Source: Paenibacillus pabuli NBRC 13638
Lineage (GTDB): Bacteria; Bacillota; Bacilli; Paenibacillales; Paenibacillaceae
NCBI RefSeq assembly: GCF_001514495.1
Contig: NZ_BCNM01000002.1
Location: 330,781 to 394,780, forward strand
Length of the DNA: 64,000 nucleotides
Direction of reading: 5' to 3'
The notes beneath the pieces were generated by a model. That model was not told the DNA's origin. It was given only the letters and a program-made list of their open reading frames with translations, and did no database searches. The number at the start of each line of letters is the position of its first letter. Position 1 is the stretch's first letter. Below are positions 43,526 through 52,697 of this stretch, in pieces. The translations under genes and the position numbers were made by a program.

Positions 43526-43969
43526 TCATTGAACTACATTCAGAATCTCAATTACTAAAATTGCTTCTTCTTTATATCCTTCAAGATCGTTTAGTTTAAT
43601 CCATTCAGGTTCATTATCCCTAAATTGATAAAATCTAATTACGACATCTTCTCCTTCGATTGTAGAACTTAAAATCAAGATAAATTCTCTTTCAGGGTAG
43701 TTTGATTTTAGATTCTCTTCCCAATTAGAGACTAGTTTGAATCCAGTCCGTAAGTCGTCTACTTGGTAATGATTAATTGATACTTCCAGATCTGTCCTAT
43801 CTTGATAAATTGTTTTTTCAATAGAATCTGTATTACTTAAACTTGAAGTATCAATCAAGATACAATTATCCCATTCAATAAAATTGGGATTTAATAAATC
43901 CGAATTTATGAATTCATTTGATTGAGATAACTCATCCAATAAATTCTTCATTGCCTTATTTGTTTTCAT
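43526..43969 (-). CDS. Unknown 147-residue cassette protein
   Basis: 147 residues, acidic, soluble, C-terminal strand-helix pattern (EREFILILSSTIEGEDVVIR then EEAILVIEILNVVQ). Looks like a small immunity-type protein but no family is recognised. GGGA precedes ATG. Flanked by complete sites at 43365 and 43994, so a textbook single-gene cassette. Confidence 0.7.
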   Translation of the reverse strand: MKTNKAMKNLLDELSQSNEFINSDLLNPNFIEWDNCILIDTSSLSNTDSIEKTIYQDRTDLEVSINHYQVDDLRTGFKLVSNWEENLKSNYPEREFILILSSTIEGEDVVIRFYQFRDNEPEWIKLNDLEGYKEEAILVIEILNVVQ

Positions 43970-43993
43970 GTTTTTCCCGCTTTCGAAGTGTTT

Positions 43994-44158
43994 CGTATAA
44001 CGTTGTTGTATTCACGAACCCTCACCACCTTAAGGTACCGAAGGACCGGCCGCGATGCGGTTAGTGGTGCAGGGTTGTCTGCCTGAAGCCACATCCCCGA
44101 AATACTTCGGGCAGACCGAGCAGCCTTCAGGCTGCGATTCGTGAATATATTGTTATCG
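43994..44158 (-). repeat. attC-like cassette site
   Basis: CGTATAAC ... GTTATCG. The clearest cloverleaf: outer TATTCACGAA/TTCGTGAATA; arm 1 ACCCTCACCAC...GTGGTGCAGGGT; arm 2 GTCTGCC...GGGCAGAC; arm 3 GCAGCCTTCAGGCTGC. Confidence 0.93.
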
Positions 44159-44368
44159 GATGTATCCAACCTCTTTGAACTACCTACTCAGTAAATTTAG
44201 TCTTGAAAATATAAATATCGGTTTTTTAATCGGAACTTACTTTATTGATAGCAGATAATTCAATACTCGGTTTATCTTTCAATTGATAAAAAAATAGATT
44301 CTTTCAAAACCAATTTTTACTGCATACGCGGTCATCCCTAAGTGTTTCAATCATGCGCCTGCCAAGGT

Positions 44369-44701
44369 TTATAAGGTAGAAATTATCTCTGAATCCTTCA
44401 CTTGAAAAATGCATTCTTTATATACGCGTTCTCTGCCGCCTTGACTCTCATACCAAGAATAGACCTTCTTGGCTTGTTCAGGGTTTCGAACATTCCGTTC
44501 GATTTCTTCATATTGTTCTTTACTATCATATTCCCAAATTGCAAAAATCTCAGTGGTAGTCTCTGAATGCGGAGCCATCCATCTCCCTACTAATCTGGCT
44601 CCATATTTCAATTGATTAGGCAAATTATTTTCAATGAAATGTTTATTAAAGACCTCAACGAAGTCATTGTTGACTACATAATATTTCCTTCTATAAAACA
44701 T
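44369..44701 (-). CDS. NIPSNAP-like protein
   Basis: 110 residues with the NIPSNAP/ABM-dimer ferredoxin-like pattern: NNDFVEVFNKHFIENNLPNQ, GRWMAPHSETTTEIFAIWEY and EQYEEIERNVRNP. Members are small dimeric beta-barrel proteins, often of unknown enzyme activity. GGAGG precedes ATG. Its cassette has a 200-base untranslated tail (44159-44368) in which I see no gene. Confidence 0.8.
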   Translation of the reverse strand: MFYRRKYYVVNNDFVEVFNKHFIENNLPNQLKYGARLVGRWMAPHSETTTEIFAIWEYDSKEQYEEIERNVRNPEQAKKVYSWYESQGGRERVYKECIFQVKDSEIISTL

Positions 44702-44763
44702 AAATATCGCCTCCAGAAATTAATATATACTTCACACTTGATCTTACTGCATTTCGGTTATTT

Positions 44764-44835
44764 CCGATAACGTCTTATTCACGAACTTCGTAAAATACTC
44801 CATACATGGAGTATTCGCGAAATTATTGTGCTATC
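44764..44835 (-). repeat. Short variant cassette site
   Basis: CCGATAACGTCTTATTCACG ... TTCGCGAAATTATTGTGCTA. Outer arm present; the three hairpins are replaced by one (AATACTCCA-taca-TGGAGTATT). The right R box is altered. Shares TTCGTAAA(A)TAC and ATCCTGCC with the attI-like region at 27.2 kb. Confidence 0.65.
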
Positions 44836-44974
44836 CTGCCCGTTAGCCGAGAAGACTGCCGACAAAAGTTGATCGGTATCCTTCTCATGATGGTTTATTT
44901 AGCTAAAGCCTTTCGGAGAATTTAGAACGATGACTTTCTTTTCATTACGCCGCCAAGCCCTCAAACGAATAAAA

Positions 44975-45018
44975 TAAGCTGTCCCTCAAAATATATTCAT
45001 ACCTTGAGGGGCAGCTTA
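44975..45018 (-). terminator. Terminator of the sugar-uptake operon
   Basis: TAAGCTGTCCCTCAA pairs with TTGAGGGGCAGCTTA, followed on the minus strand by TTTTATT. Confidence 0.8.
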
Positions 45019-45033
45019 TCGATACACTGCTGA

Positions 45034-46305
45034 TTATTTAGATAGCTCTTCCTTCACCATAAGCTGACGGGCATATTCATTCAGATTGATAGACTCGCCC
45101 CCGTTCAGCCGTGAAACTTCAGCTGCGAATGCTATCAGATGGCTCCGGGCAGAAGCCGCAGCCGATGTCAGGCTCTCCTGGCCGTTATAGTGACGCACCT
45201 CATCCAGAAAATTCCTCACAATGCCGCTGTCTCCCCCACCATGGCCGCTAGTTTGAGAAGGGATTGTGATTTCTGTTCTTTGATGTGTCAAAAAGTCGTA
45301 CATGGTAATTTGATCTTCCTCACCGCGAAGTTCTCCTTTAGTCCCCATGATCTGGATTCTACGTTCCTGCTCAAATGTAAAGCCGCACATACTGAACATG
45401 GCCGTAGCTCCTCCTTCAAATTCCATATTCACAACCTGATGATCTACTACATTATTGTCACTCCGGTATACACACCGGCCGTAATCGGTATCACGCAAGC
45501 CCTGTATAATATTCGGTTTTGTCAGCTCCTGTGTAAAATGTCCTGCCCAACCCCTGAACTGGTCACTCAAATAAAATCTTGGTGCAGAATACGCGCAGGT
45601 TGGTTCTATAGCACAATCCAAGCATCGGTCAGCGGAACCTTCCGGTGCATTACCTTCATGAAAGTGTTTAAGAGATCCGAACGAACTTACCTTGAGGCAA
45701 GGCTGATCCACGAGCCAGGATAATACGTCCATATCATGGCATGACTTGGACAGGATCATCGGGCTGGATGTGTTGGAATTATTCCAATTTCCTCGCACGA
45801 AGCTGTGGGCAATATGCCAGTAACCCACATTCTCATTCAACTGAATGGAGACAATTTCTCCGATACGTCCTTCTTGTATCACCTTCTTGATTGTATTCCA
45901 GAACGGTGTGTACCGCAGCACATGGCAGATCGTCAGCAGACGGTCATTATCTCTGGCCGCTTGTTCCATCTCAAGACATTCCTTCGGATCAGGTGACATC
46001 GGCTTCTCCAGCATAACATGATACTTCTTATCTAAAGCCTGCATGGTTGGGCCATAATGCATTCTGTCCTGTGTGCAAATAACCGCAATATCAGCCAGCT
46101 TAGGTTCAGCCAACAGGGGCTCCCAAGACTCATAACAGCGTTCCGGCGGAATCCCGTGCTTCTCAGCAAATCTTGCTCTCCTCACTGGATCGGCTTCGGC
46201 CACCGCAATGAAGGTAAGCTCATGCGGATAATCAAGCGCATAGGGTGCATAGCCACCCGCTCCCCTCGAACCTGCTCCAATCAGGACTGCTTTCAGTTGA
46301 CTCAT
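45034..46305 (-). CDS. Gfo/Idh/MocA-family oxidoreductase
   Basis: 423 residues. N-terminal Rossmann fold (AVLIGAGSRGAGGYAPYALD), catalytic-lysine region LEKPMSPDPKE and a C-terminal substrate domain. A Cys cluster CLDC-x4-PTC (about residues 217-226) is typical of one branch. It uses NAD(P) to oxidise or epimerise a sugar or inositol-like compound. Last gene of the binding-protein/permease operon, so it probably acts on the imported sugar. AAAGGAG precedes ATG. Confidence 0.92.
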   Translation of the reverse strand: MSQLKAVLIGAGSRGAGGYAPYALDYPHELTFIAVAEADPVRRARFAEKHGIPPERCYESWEPLLAEPKLADIAVICTQDRMHYGPTMQALDKKYHVMLEKPMSPDPKECLEMEQAARDNDRLLTICHVLRYTPFWNTIKKVIQEGRIGEIVSIQLNENVGYWHIAHSFVRGNWNNSNTSSPMILSKSCHDMDVLSWLVDQPCLKVSSFGSLKHFHEGNAPEGSADRCLDCAIEPTCAYSAPRFYLSDQFRGWAGHFTQELTKPNIIQGLRDTDYGRCVYRSDNNVVDHQVVNMEFEGGATAMFSMCGFTFEQERRIQIMGTKGELRGEEDQITMYDFLTHQRTEITIPSQTSGHGGGDSGIVRNFLDEVRHYNGQESLTSAAASARSHLIAFAAEVSRLNGGESINLNEYARQLMVKEELSK

Positions 46306-46348
46306 ATTTGTTCGCTCCTTTATGATCTGAAATCTACGGATGAACCTT

Positions 46349-47986
46349 CTAATCCGCTTGGGTATAACGGTCTGCTGCTGATTGATAGATGGCTACATAT
46401 CGTTCTACGCCCATCTTTTGGAGAGCTTCCACATACTGATCCCAATTGTCAAAGGATTCATTTCCAGTAATGAATTTGTCACGCATTTCATCTACATACG
46501 TTTCAATATCCGTCTGGAAAGTGGTTAGATCCCGCTGCTCTTCCTGTGTGAAATTAAACGGAGGCCAAATTTGATCTTGTGGTAAGATATGAGACTCTGC
46601 TTTTTTCGCATTTTCAACCGAAGTTGGCAGACCTTCAGCACCCTTGAAGTATTTCTGCTTCACAAAACCAGGGTAGTATCCACCCGGCCAGATCAGGTAT
46701 TGACCTACCGCCTGGTCTAGATTAAGGCCATCCGGGTTGTTTTTGATATTGTCGACATAGTCTACGTTACCGTCTGCGTCTTCTTTATACGTCTCATCTT
46801 TCCAGCCCATGAAGAACGTCTTGATGCCCTCATCGCTGTAGAAATAATCCATCCAGCGGATCATGGCCTCTGGATTTTGGGCTTTATCTGTCAGTACGAA
46901 CATCCCGATATTACCGAGTGGAGAACCATAGGCGTTGTATGTCTGATCGCCATGAGGACCCTTCAGTACTGGCATGCCAACATAACCTTGCTGATTGTAT
47001 ATCGCAACTGGATCGACATTATCAACGACTCCGATCAGCCCTTCCATTCCTTTAGCATCCACTTCAGTACTCTTAACAGATACAATGTCCTGCTCGAGCA
47101 ATCCGTCCTTGTAGAGCTTATTCACGAACTGTAACAGCTCCTTGTAATGGGGATCGGTTGGAATAAAGCGTACTTTATCCGTCTGAGGATCTGTATCAAT
47201 GTTAATGTTGGAGGTTCCATGATTATTCACCCCAAATGAACCTCTCAGGTAGTTCACCACACCAGCCGTCCCCACACCGCCCCAGGCAATCTCGTCCTTC
47301 TGCCCATTGCCGTTCGGGTCCTTTTCTTTAAATGCTTGCAACATATTGTAGAAGTCATCTAATGTCTGCGGTTCCTGCAAACCTAATTTATCAAGCCACT
47401 CTTTCTTCACCCAAGGTGTTCCGTACAGAACCGACTTGAATTCCGGATCATACAAGGTTGGCAGCCCATATATGTTACCATCCGGCATCGTAATCCCTTT
47501 CCCAATAACCGGATACTTCTTCATTAGAGCCTTAAAGTTAGGCGCGTATTTGTCGATCAGATCATTTAGAGGAATGAATGCGCCCTGCTTGCCGTATTTC
47601 AGCAGATCCGATCTGGAAAACGCCGAGGCGTAGAACAGCTCCGGGTAAGCGCCACCTGCCAGCAGGAGATTGCGTTTTTCCTTCAAATTATCCTTCTGCA
47701 CCGTATCCCACTGGATATGGACATTTGACATCTTCTCATACTCTTTCCAGAGTCTGAGATCGTTCCAGTCCGCATTGGCAAAAAACTTTCCGGCAAATCC
47801 GCTCACTTTAATGGTGTCATTTACGATCGGAAATCCGCTCGCATTGACTTTGCCATTGGCAGCTCCTTTATCCTTGCTACTTCCCGGATCAGATGAATCA
47901 GCCGCATCCCTAGAACTGCACCCGGCCAGCATCGAAACGGACATCATACAAACTAGAGCGATACTCCCCCACTTTTTGAGCGTCAT
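46349..47986 (-). CDS. Sugar-binding lipoprotein of ABC transporter
   Basis: About 545 residues. ATG at 47986 (AGGGGAGG upstream) gives a signal peptide with lipobox LAGC (MMSVSMLAGCSSR). Long LipO-type binding protein; segments GTPWVKKEWLDKLGLQEPQT and PEAMIRWMDYFYSDEGI are family signatures. It delivers an oligosaccharide to the two permeases encoded just upstream (48028 and 48928). Confidence 0.92.
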   Translation of the reverse strand: MTLKKWGSIALVCMMSVSMLAGCSSRDAADSSDPGSSKDKGAANGKVNASGFPIVNDTIKVSGFAGKFFANADWNDLRLWKEYEKMSNVHIQWDTVQKDNLKEKRNLLLAGGAYPELFYASAFSRSDLLKYGKQGAFIPLNDLIDKYAPNFKALMKKYPVIGKGITMPDGNIYGLPTLYDPEFKSVLYGTPWVKKEWLDKLGLQEPQTLDDFYNMLQAFKEKDPNGNGQKDEIAWGGVGTAGVVNYLRGSFGVNNHGTSNINIDTDPQTDKVRFIPTDPHYKELLQFVNKLYKDGLLEQDIVSVKSTEVDAKGMEGLIGVVDNVDPVAIYNQQGYVGMPVLKGPHGDQTYNAYGSPLGNIGMFVLTDKAQNPEAMIRWMDYFYSDEGIKTFFMGWKDETYKEDADGNVDYVDNIKNNPDGLNLDQAVGQYLIWPGGYYPGFVKQKYFKGAEGLPTSVENAKKAESHILPQDQIWPPFNFTQEEQRDLTTFQTDIETYVDEMRDKFITGNESFDNWDQYVEALQKMGVERYVAIYQSAADRYTQAD

Positions 47987-48027
47987 TCTTATTCCTCCCC
48001 TTGTCCCATCGTTATCCATACAAGGAA

Positions 48028-48912
48028 TTATCCTTTAATGGCACCAATCATTACGCCTTTAACAAAATATCTTTGCAGAAAAGGATAAAGCAGGAGCACC
48101 GGTATGTTGGCAACGACGAGTACAGCATATTTGATGCCCTCCACTTCCCTTTGCTGCTTAATCGCAGACTCGGTTGACATTTTGACCATATCATTCGTCT
48201 GGCCTTGAATCAGAATTTCCCGCAAAATGAGTTGAAGTGGAAATTTGTTCTTGTCTGACAGATACAACATTGCGTTAAAGAAGGCGTTCCAGTGCCCAAC
48301 AGCATAGAACAGAATCGTCACCGCTATAATGGGCATGGATAATGGCAGGATAATCCGGGTTAAAGTTTGAATATTGGAGCAGCCATCAATCGTCGCCGCT
48401 TCATGCAACTCATTTGGAATCGATTGCTGGAAGAATGTCCGCATAATAATGATGTTCCAGATCGAAACGGCATTCGGAATGATCATGACCCAAAATGTGT
48501 TTAACATGCCAAGGTTTTTGATTAGCATATAGGTTGGAATTAGTCCGCCACTGAAGAACATCGTGAAAACAAACAGGGCCATGATGGCATTGCGGCCTAT
48601 AAAATCCTTTCGGGATAGCGGATATGCCGCCAGAATCGTCATGACAAGATTAATCAGCGTCCCCACTGACGTATAGATCAGTGTATTGGTATAACCTCTG
48701 AGGATATCTTTGTTCTGAAAAATCTTCTCGTAAGAATGGAGATTGATCCCCTTGGGCCATAGGAACATTTCACCACGCAGAACGGCCTGCGGATCGCTGA
48801 ACGAAGCACTTAACACAAAAACAAGCGGATAGATAACAATGAGCGTAATTATAATTAATAAAAAATGGTTAATCACATTAAAAATACGATCTCCTCTAGA
48901 TTCAACAAGCAT
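48028..48912 (-). CDS. Carbohydrate ABC permease, LplC/YtcP type
   Basis: 294 residues, six helices; EAA loop HEAATIDGCSNIQTLTRIIL and ending VKGVMIGAIKG identify the LplC/YtcP group. Lies 15 bases after the LplB-type gene. No dedicated ATPase gene is present, as usual for this family. Confidence 0.93.
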   Translation of the reverse strand: MLVESRGDRIFNVINHFLLIIITLIVIYPLVFVLSASFSDPQAVLRGEMFLWPKGINLHSYEKIFQNKDILRGYTNTLIYTSVGTLINLVMTILAAYPLSRKDFIGRNAIMALFVFTMFFSGGLIPTYMLIKNLGMLNTFWVMIIPNAVSIWNIIIMRTFFQQSIPNELHEAATIDGCSNIQTLTRIILPLSMPIIAVTILFYAVGHWNAFFNAMLYLSDKNKFPLQLILREILIQGQTNDMVKMSTESAIKQQREVEGIKYAVLVVANIPVLLLYPFLQRYFVKGVMIGAIKG

Positions 48913-48927
48913 GCATCAGCAACTCCC

Positions 48928-49887
48928 TTACCATAGGCTCGTTTCACTCATTCGTTTTGAGATCTGGTTAACAGTAACTAATAAGATGAAATTGATTATG
49001 GAGTTAAACAGACCAATCGCCGCCGAGAAGCTGTATTCAGCATCTTGTATCCCGCTCCGGTAGACGTAGGTAGAGATAATGTCCGAGGTTTCTAAATTCA
49101 GTGTGTTCTGCATCAGCAGGACTTTCTCGAAACCAATACCCATGATGCTTCCGATATTTAAAATGAACAAAATGATAATTGTCGGCATGATACTCGGTAT
49201 ATTAATATGCCATATCCGCTGCAACCGGGTTGCTCCATCCACACGCGCTGCTTCATGAAGCTGAGAGTCCACGCCGGCTAGTGCCGCCAAATAAATAATA
49301 GAGCTCCAGCCCATGGTCTGCCATACATCCGACATCACAAACAAGGTCTTGAACCAGGATGGCTCAGACAAGAAATTAATGGGATTACCGCCAAACATAC
49401 CAATGAAGTGATTAATGATTCCGTATCGCGGCGATAAAAACATCATCATCATGCCTACGACCACGACGGTTGATAGAAAGTGCGGCGCATAGGTTATGGT
49501 CTGAACAAATTTTTTAAACTTTTCCGCCCTTACCTCATTCATCAGAAGCGCCAAAATGATAGGGACTGGAAAACCTACCGCCAAGCTGTACAACCCAAGT
49601 CCAAGCGTATTTTTAATTAATCTCCAGAAGAAATAACTGTGAAAAAAACGTTCAAAATGTTCAAGACCGACCCAGGGGCTTCCCCAAATTCCCTTCGTTG
49701 CAATGAAATCCTTAAATGCGATTTGAATGCCATACATCGGCAAGTACTGAAAGACAATGTAATAAGCAACAACTGGTGAAATTAACAAATAAAGCTGCCA
49801 ATTTCGTAAAATTGGGTTCCACTTTTGACGTCTTCTCTTCTTTTCATGTACTGCATTCATTGCAGGTTGTACAGTTGTATTGGCCAT
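48928..49887 (-). CDS. Carbohydrate ABC permease, LplB type
   Basis: About 319 residues. First helix YLLISPVVAYYIVFQYLPMY, EAA loop HEAARVDGATRLQRIWHINI, six helices in all. First gene of the operon, divergent space of 600 bases upstream. ATG at 49887 preferred (GGGGGG upstream); an ATG two codons earlier is too close to the ribosome site. Confidence 0.92.
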   Translation of the reverse strand: MANTTVQPAMNAVHEKKRRRQKWNPILRNWQLYLLISPVVAYYIVFQYLPMYGIQIAFKDFIATKGIWGSPWVGLEHFERFFHSYFFWRLIKNTLGLGLYSLAVGFPVPIILALLMNEVRAEKFKKFVQTITYAPHFLSTVVVVGMMMMFLSPRYGIINHFIGMFGGNPINFLSEPSWFKTLFVMSDVWQTMGWSSIIYLAALAGVDSQLHEAARVDGATRLQRIWHINIPSIMPTIIILFILNIGSIMGIGFEKVLLMQNTLNLETSDIISTYVYRSGIQDAEYSFSAAIGLFNSIINFILLVTVNQISKRMSETSLW

Positions 49888-50496
49888 GAACATCCCCCCT
49901 GGAAATTGTCACTACAATTCTGCCTGGCAAAATGTCTTTGTGTTAAACCACCAGCGTCCTTACGCTGCTCGAAGAAGTTCCCACCTTTCTTCCTTGATTT
50001 CTAAGATTTGATTTACAGTACTTATATGTTAGAAGTTGTTACACAAAGTGAGTGAATAGCGTTAATAGATCACTTCATCATCTAACGCAAGAGGATTTGT
50101 TTTTTGGATATATATTTGGATATATATTTGGTACCAGTTTGGAATACGTTTTATGTGAGTTGGTAGGTATCAGTTTGAATAATAGGCTATAAGAGTTTTA
50201 GAGGATTCTTGTACATGTTATAAAAACATTGATTTAAAGGGGATGAAAGCGTAATCAATAATTTGGTTCAAGATACAATCTTAGCTGCTGGCTGAATCCA
50301 AAAACATAGAAAATAAAGCCAAACGCTTAATTTCATACATCATAATATAGCCAACAGACGGTTGTCAAACATTTTTTTGGTTTTATTTGGATCATTTTTG
50401 GCTAAAAAGACAAGAAAAACCCACGAGCATGCATTCCTCGTAAGTTTTATATTAAAGTTATCTGGATTTATATGTAATATAATATCACACAACTAA
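49888..50496. promoter_or_regulatory. Intergenic region between LacI gene and transport operon
   Basis: About 600 bases with no supported gene. It must hold the operon promoter. A tandem TTTGGATATATA repeat lies at about 50123-50146, and AAAGCGTAAT/AAACGCTTAAT elements near 50245 and 50317 are half-site-like. A weak hairpin near 50420-50440 may end the LacI transcript. No operator can be assigned firmly. Confidence 0.4.
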
Positions 50497-51558
50497 CTAG
50501 TCATTTGTACGATTTGTACGATTTGTACGATCATAAACAGATGATTCCCTCACAATAAGGGTGCTGGGCAACAAAACTTTATGGAGAGATGAATAACGTC
50601 CTTCCAGATAATCGTTAATTAATTGTGCTGCCACTTTGCCGATTTCATATTTTGGAACTTGCACGGACGTCAGAGGTGGTGTTGTATACTGCGCCATAGA
50701 AATATTATCCATGCCCACGAATGCTATATCTTGAGGAATACTGCCATTTTGTTCAACAACTGCCCGCATGGCAGGAATAGCGAGCATATCACTTGCACAA
50801 AAGATTGCCGTCGGCCAATCAGACTTGGGCGTCTCGGTCAGGAGTTCCGTCAGTCTGCTGTAGCTGAGATTCACATTCCAGTTGGTGTTGATAATCCAAT
50901 GTTCATTCAGACTCAGGTTTGCTTCCAGCATGGCAAATTTATAACCAACATACCTTTCTTCGCTCTCTATTTGTTCCGAATATGCAGGGCCTCCGATAAA
51001 CCCAATCCGGGTATGGCCTTGCTCGATCAAATGACGGACTGCTGTGCGGGCAGAAAATATTCGGTCACAGTCAACGACCGGTACAGTAAGCCTTTCGTCA
51101 TTGAGACTCACACCCAGTACAGTGATATTCTCTTGCTCAAGCAGCTCAAACAATTTTTCATCGTACCAGCTGATTGCGACTATACCTTGAGTACCCGTTT
51201 CCTGAAGCATCATCTTTATCCGTTCGGTGTCACTAAGTTCTTCGCAAGTGCGGACAATTGCTGGAGGCAGCCCCATTTCCGTCATTTTAACGTGAAAACC
51301 AGTCAGTACCTGTGAAAAGTATGGATGATCATCCATCAAAATCTGTGGCACGATACAGGCTATCCGTTTTGCTGAGGTAATCTCTTTGCCAATTGATTTG
51401 GAGGATTCATCCAAAATGTATCCCAACTCAAGGGCAGCTTCCCTAATTTTTCGCTTTGTCCCTTCATTGACCGGTCGATTGGTATCATTGCTGATTGCGC
51501 GCGAAACCGTTGATATGGATACGCCTACACGTTCTGCAATATCTTTTAATTTTGGCAT
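50497..51558 (-). CDS. LacI-family transcriptional regulator
   Basis: About 353 residues. N-terminal MPKLKDIAERVGVSISTVSR is the LacI helix-turn-helix with hinge; the rest is a periplasmic-binding-like effector domain (GIVAISWYDE, FIGGPAYSEQ, PTAIFCASDMLAIPAMRAV). Likely senses the sugar imported by the adjacent operon. AGGAGG precedes ATG 51558. The C-terminus carries RTNRTNRTND, encoded by a 9-base tandem repeat. Confidence 0.92.
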   Translation of the reverse strand: MPKLKDIAERVGVSISTVSRAISNDTNRPVNEGTKRKIREAALELGYILDESSKSIGKEITSAKRIACIVPQILMDDHPYFSQVLTGFHVKMTEMGLPPAIVRTCEELSDTERIKMMLQETGTQGIVAISWYDEKLFELLEQENITVLGVSLNDERLTVPVVDCDRIFSARTAVRHLIEQGHTRIGFIGGPAYSEQIESEERYVGYKFAMLEANLSLNEHWIINTNWNVNLSYSRLTELLTETPKSDWPTAIFCASDMLAIPAMRAVVEQNGSIPQDIAFVGMDNISMAQYTTPPLTSVQVPKYEIGKVAAQLINDYLEGRYSSLHKVLLPSTLIVRESSVYDRTNRTNRTND

Positions 51559-51950
51559 TACAGCACCTCCTCTTGCTCTCTTCATTTGGAGCCAAAATTT
51601 ATGTTTAGCAATGATCATATCATAATATTGTAATATTTTGGCGTCAATTAAACAAGCTGCGATACGAGTGCTGTTATAATATCAACACGCAATTGTTGCC
51701 ACTTCTCATAAGATTTTACTATTTTCGGAATCCGAAAGTCTGATCAAGCTTTTAAATGTGGATAATCCTATAATTAGAAATTAAATACCAATTAAACTTG
51801 CTCTAGTGGGTAGGTTTGTTTAAGTATGTCTTTTTAGTTCCTATTAAAATCTTATTCATGATAGAGTTGACTTTGATTAGCTAGTTTAGGTGATGTACCA
51901 TGGCATCTTTGATTTACTTATACATTTTTTTTAGTAATTAGGCTCTTTAG

Positions 51951-51972
51951 GGCATTAATATACGGTGTTAAA
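51951..51972 (-). repeat. Half cassette site (relic)
   Basis: GGCATTAATATACGGTGTTA resembles the right end of cassette sites (GTGTGAATATGGTGTTA at 43.2 kb). It lies directly after the small cassette gene at 51978. Confidence 0.45.
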
Positions 51973-51977
51973 AAATA

Positions 51978-52154
51978 TTATTTATTTTCTTCATTAATGA
52001 TCCGTTCAAATAATTCTTTGCCTGCTTGAACTACATTAATCACACTTTCTGGAAGCTCTTCGCTCCCCCATGCTAAATGTCCTGATATTACTCTAATATC
52101 AAGAAGCGCCTGATATAATAAGGTCTTATAAGCCTTTATTTTCACATCATCCAT
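51978..52154 (-). CDS. Unknown 58-residue cassette protein
   Basis: 58 residues, helical (KIKAYKTLLYQALLDIRVIS and ELPESVINVVQAGKELFERI). No family recognised. ATG 52154 has AAGGAG 6 bases upstream. A solitary cassette bounded by a complete site at 52200 and a half site at 51951, far from any integrase. Confidence 0.65.
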   Translation of the reverse strand: MDDVKIKAYKTLLYQALLDIRVISGHLAWGSEELPESVINVVQAGKELFERIINEENK

Positions 52155-52199
52155 GAGATACTCCTTCAAAAGGATCATTATATGTTTTCATGGTATTTC

Positions 52200-52351
52200 A
52201 CCTAACGTTTGTGTGTTCTCGACGTCCCACCGACTTAAGGTCACGAAATTTCGCTTAGTCGGTGCGGATGTGTCCAGTTGCCTCTACTTCCCCGAAGATG
52301 CCTCGGCTGGACCGAGGGGCTTGTCCCCAATACGTTAACACATTGTTAGAC
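52200..52351 (-). repeat. attC-like cassette site with classical core
   Basis: ACCTAAC ... GTTAGAC. Both R boxes fit the integron consensus RYYYAAC/GTTRRRY. The outer arm is TGTGTT/AACACA in place of TATTCA/TGAATA: both strands changed together. Arms CACCGACT..AGTCGGTG, GTCCAG...CTGGAC and GGGGCTTGTCCCC. Confidence 0.92.
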
Positions 52352-52451
52352 GAGGGAATTTCTTCTTCAATTAATCTTAAAATACCTTTATAATTCCATA
52401 TAATCCACTTCTTTATGTGCTACATATGTAATGTCCACTATTTCAAACTCC

Positions 52452-52590
52452 TCAATTTATATCTTGAAAATTGACCTCTATACGTACTAATTCATTATCT
52501 AATGGTAAAGAATCGTCTTTTAAGCCAAAAAAACGTTTTAACCATATTCTGATCGCAATGTAATCGGAATCTAAAAGTAATTTTAGCTTA
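52452..52590 (-). pseudogene. C-terminal fragment of a cassette gene
   Basis: 46 open codons without a start, to TGA at 52452-52454: LKLLLDSDYIAIRIWLKRFF then LPLDNELVRIEVNFQDIN. Clearly protein-like, with lost 5' end. It lies in the cassette following the site at 52200; family unknown. Confidence 0.5.
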
Positions 52591-52654
52591 GATTAATTTT
52601 AAAAATCGATACCCTAGTAATTTCTGATCAGCCCAATGACATAATTGAGCCTGC

Positions 52655-52693
52655 ACAAAGTCTACTGAATACTATGCGTTCAGTAGACTTTGT
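52655..52693 (-). terminator. Terminator of the RES-like gene
   Basis: ACAAAGTCTACTGAA pairs with TTCAGTAGACTTTGT (15 bp), a few bases after the stop at 52698. Weak T tail. Confidence 0.7.
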
Positions 52694-52697
52694 ATAA

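Noticed and set aside
43966..44169. Minus-strand frame of 67 codons
   Set aside because: Lies entirely within the cassette site at 43994-44158, whose base pairing explains the sequence.
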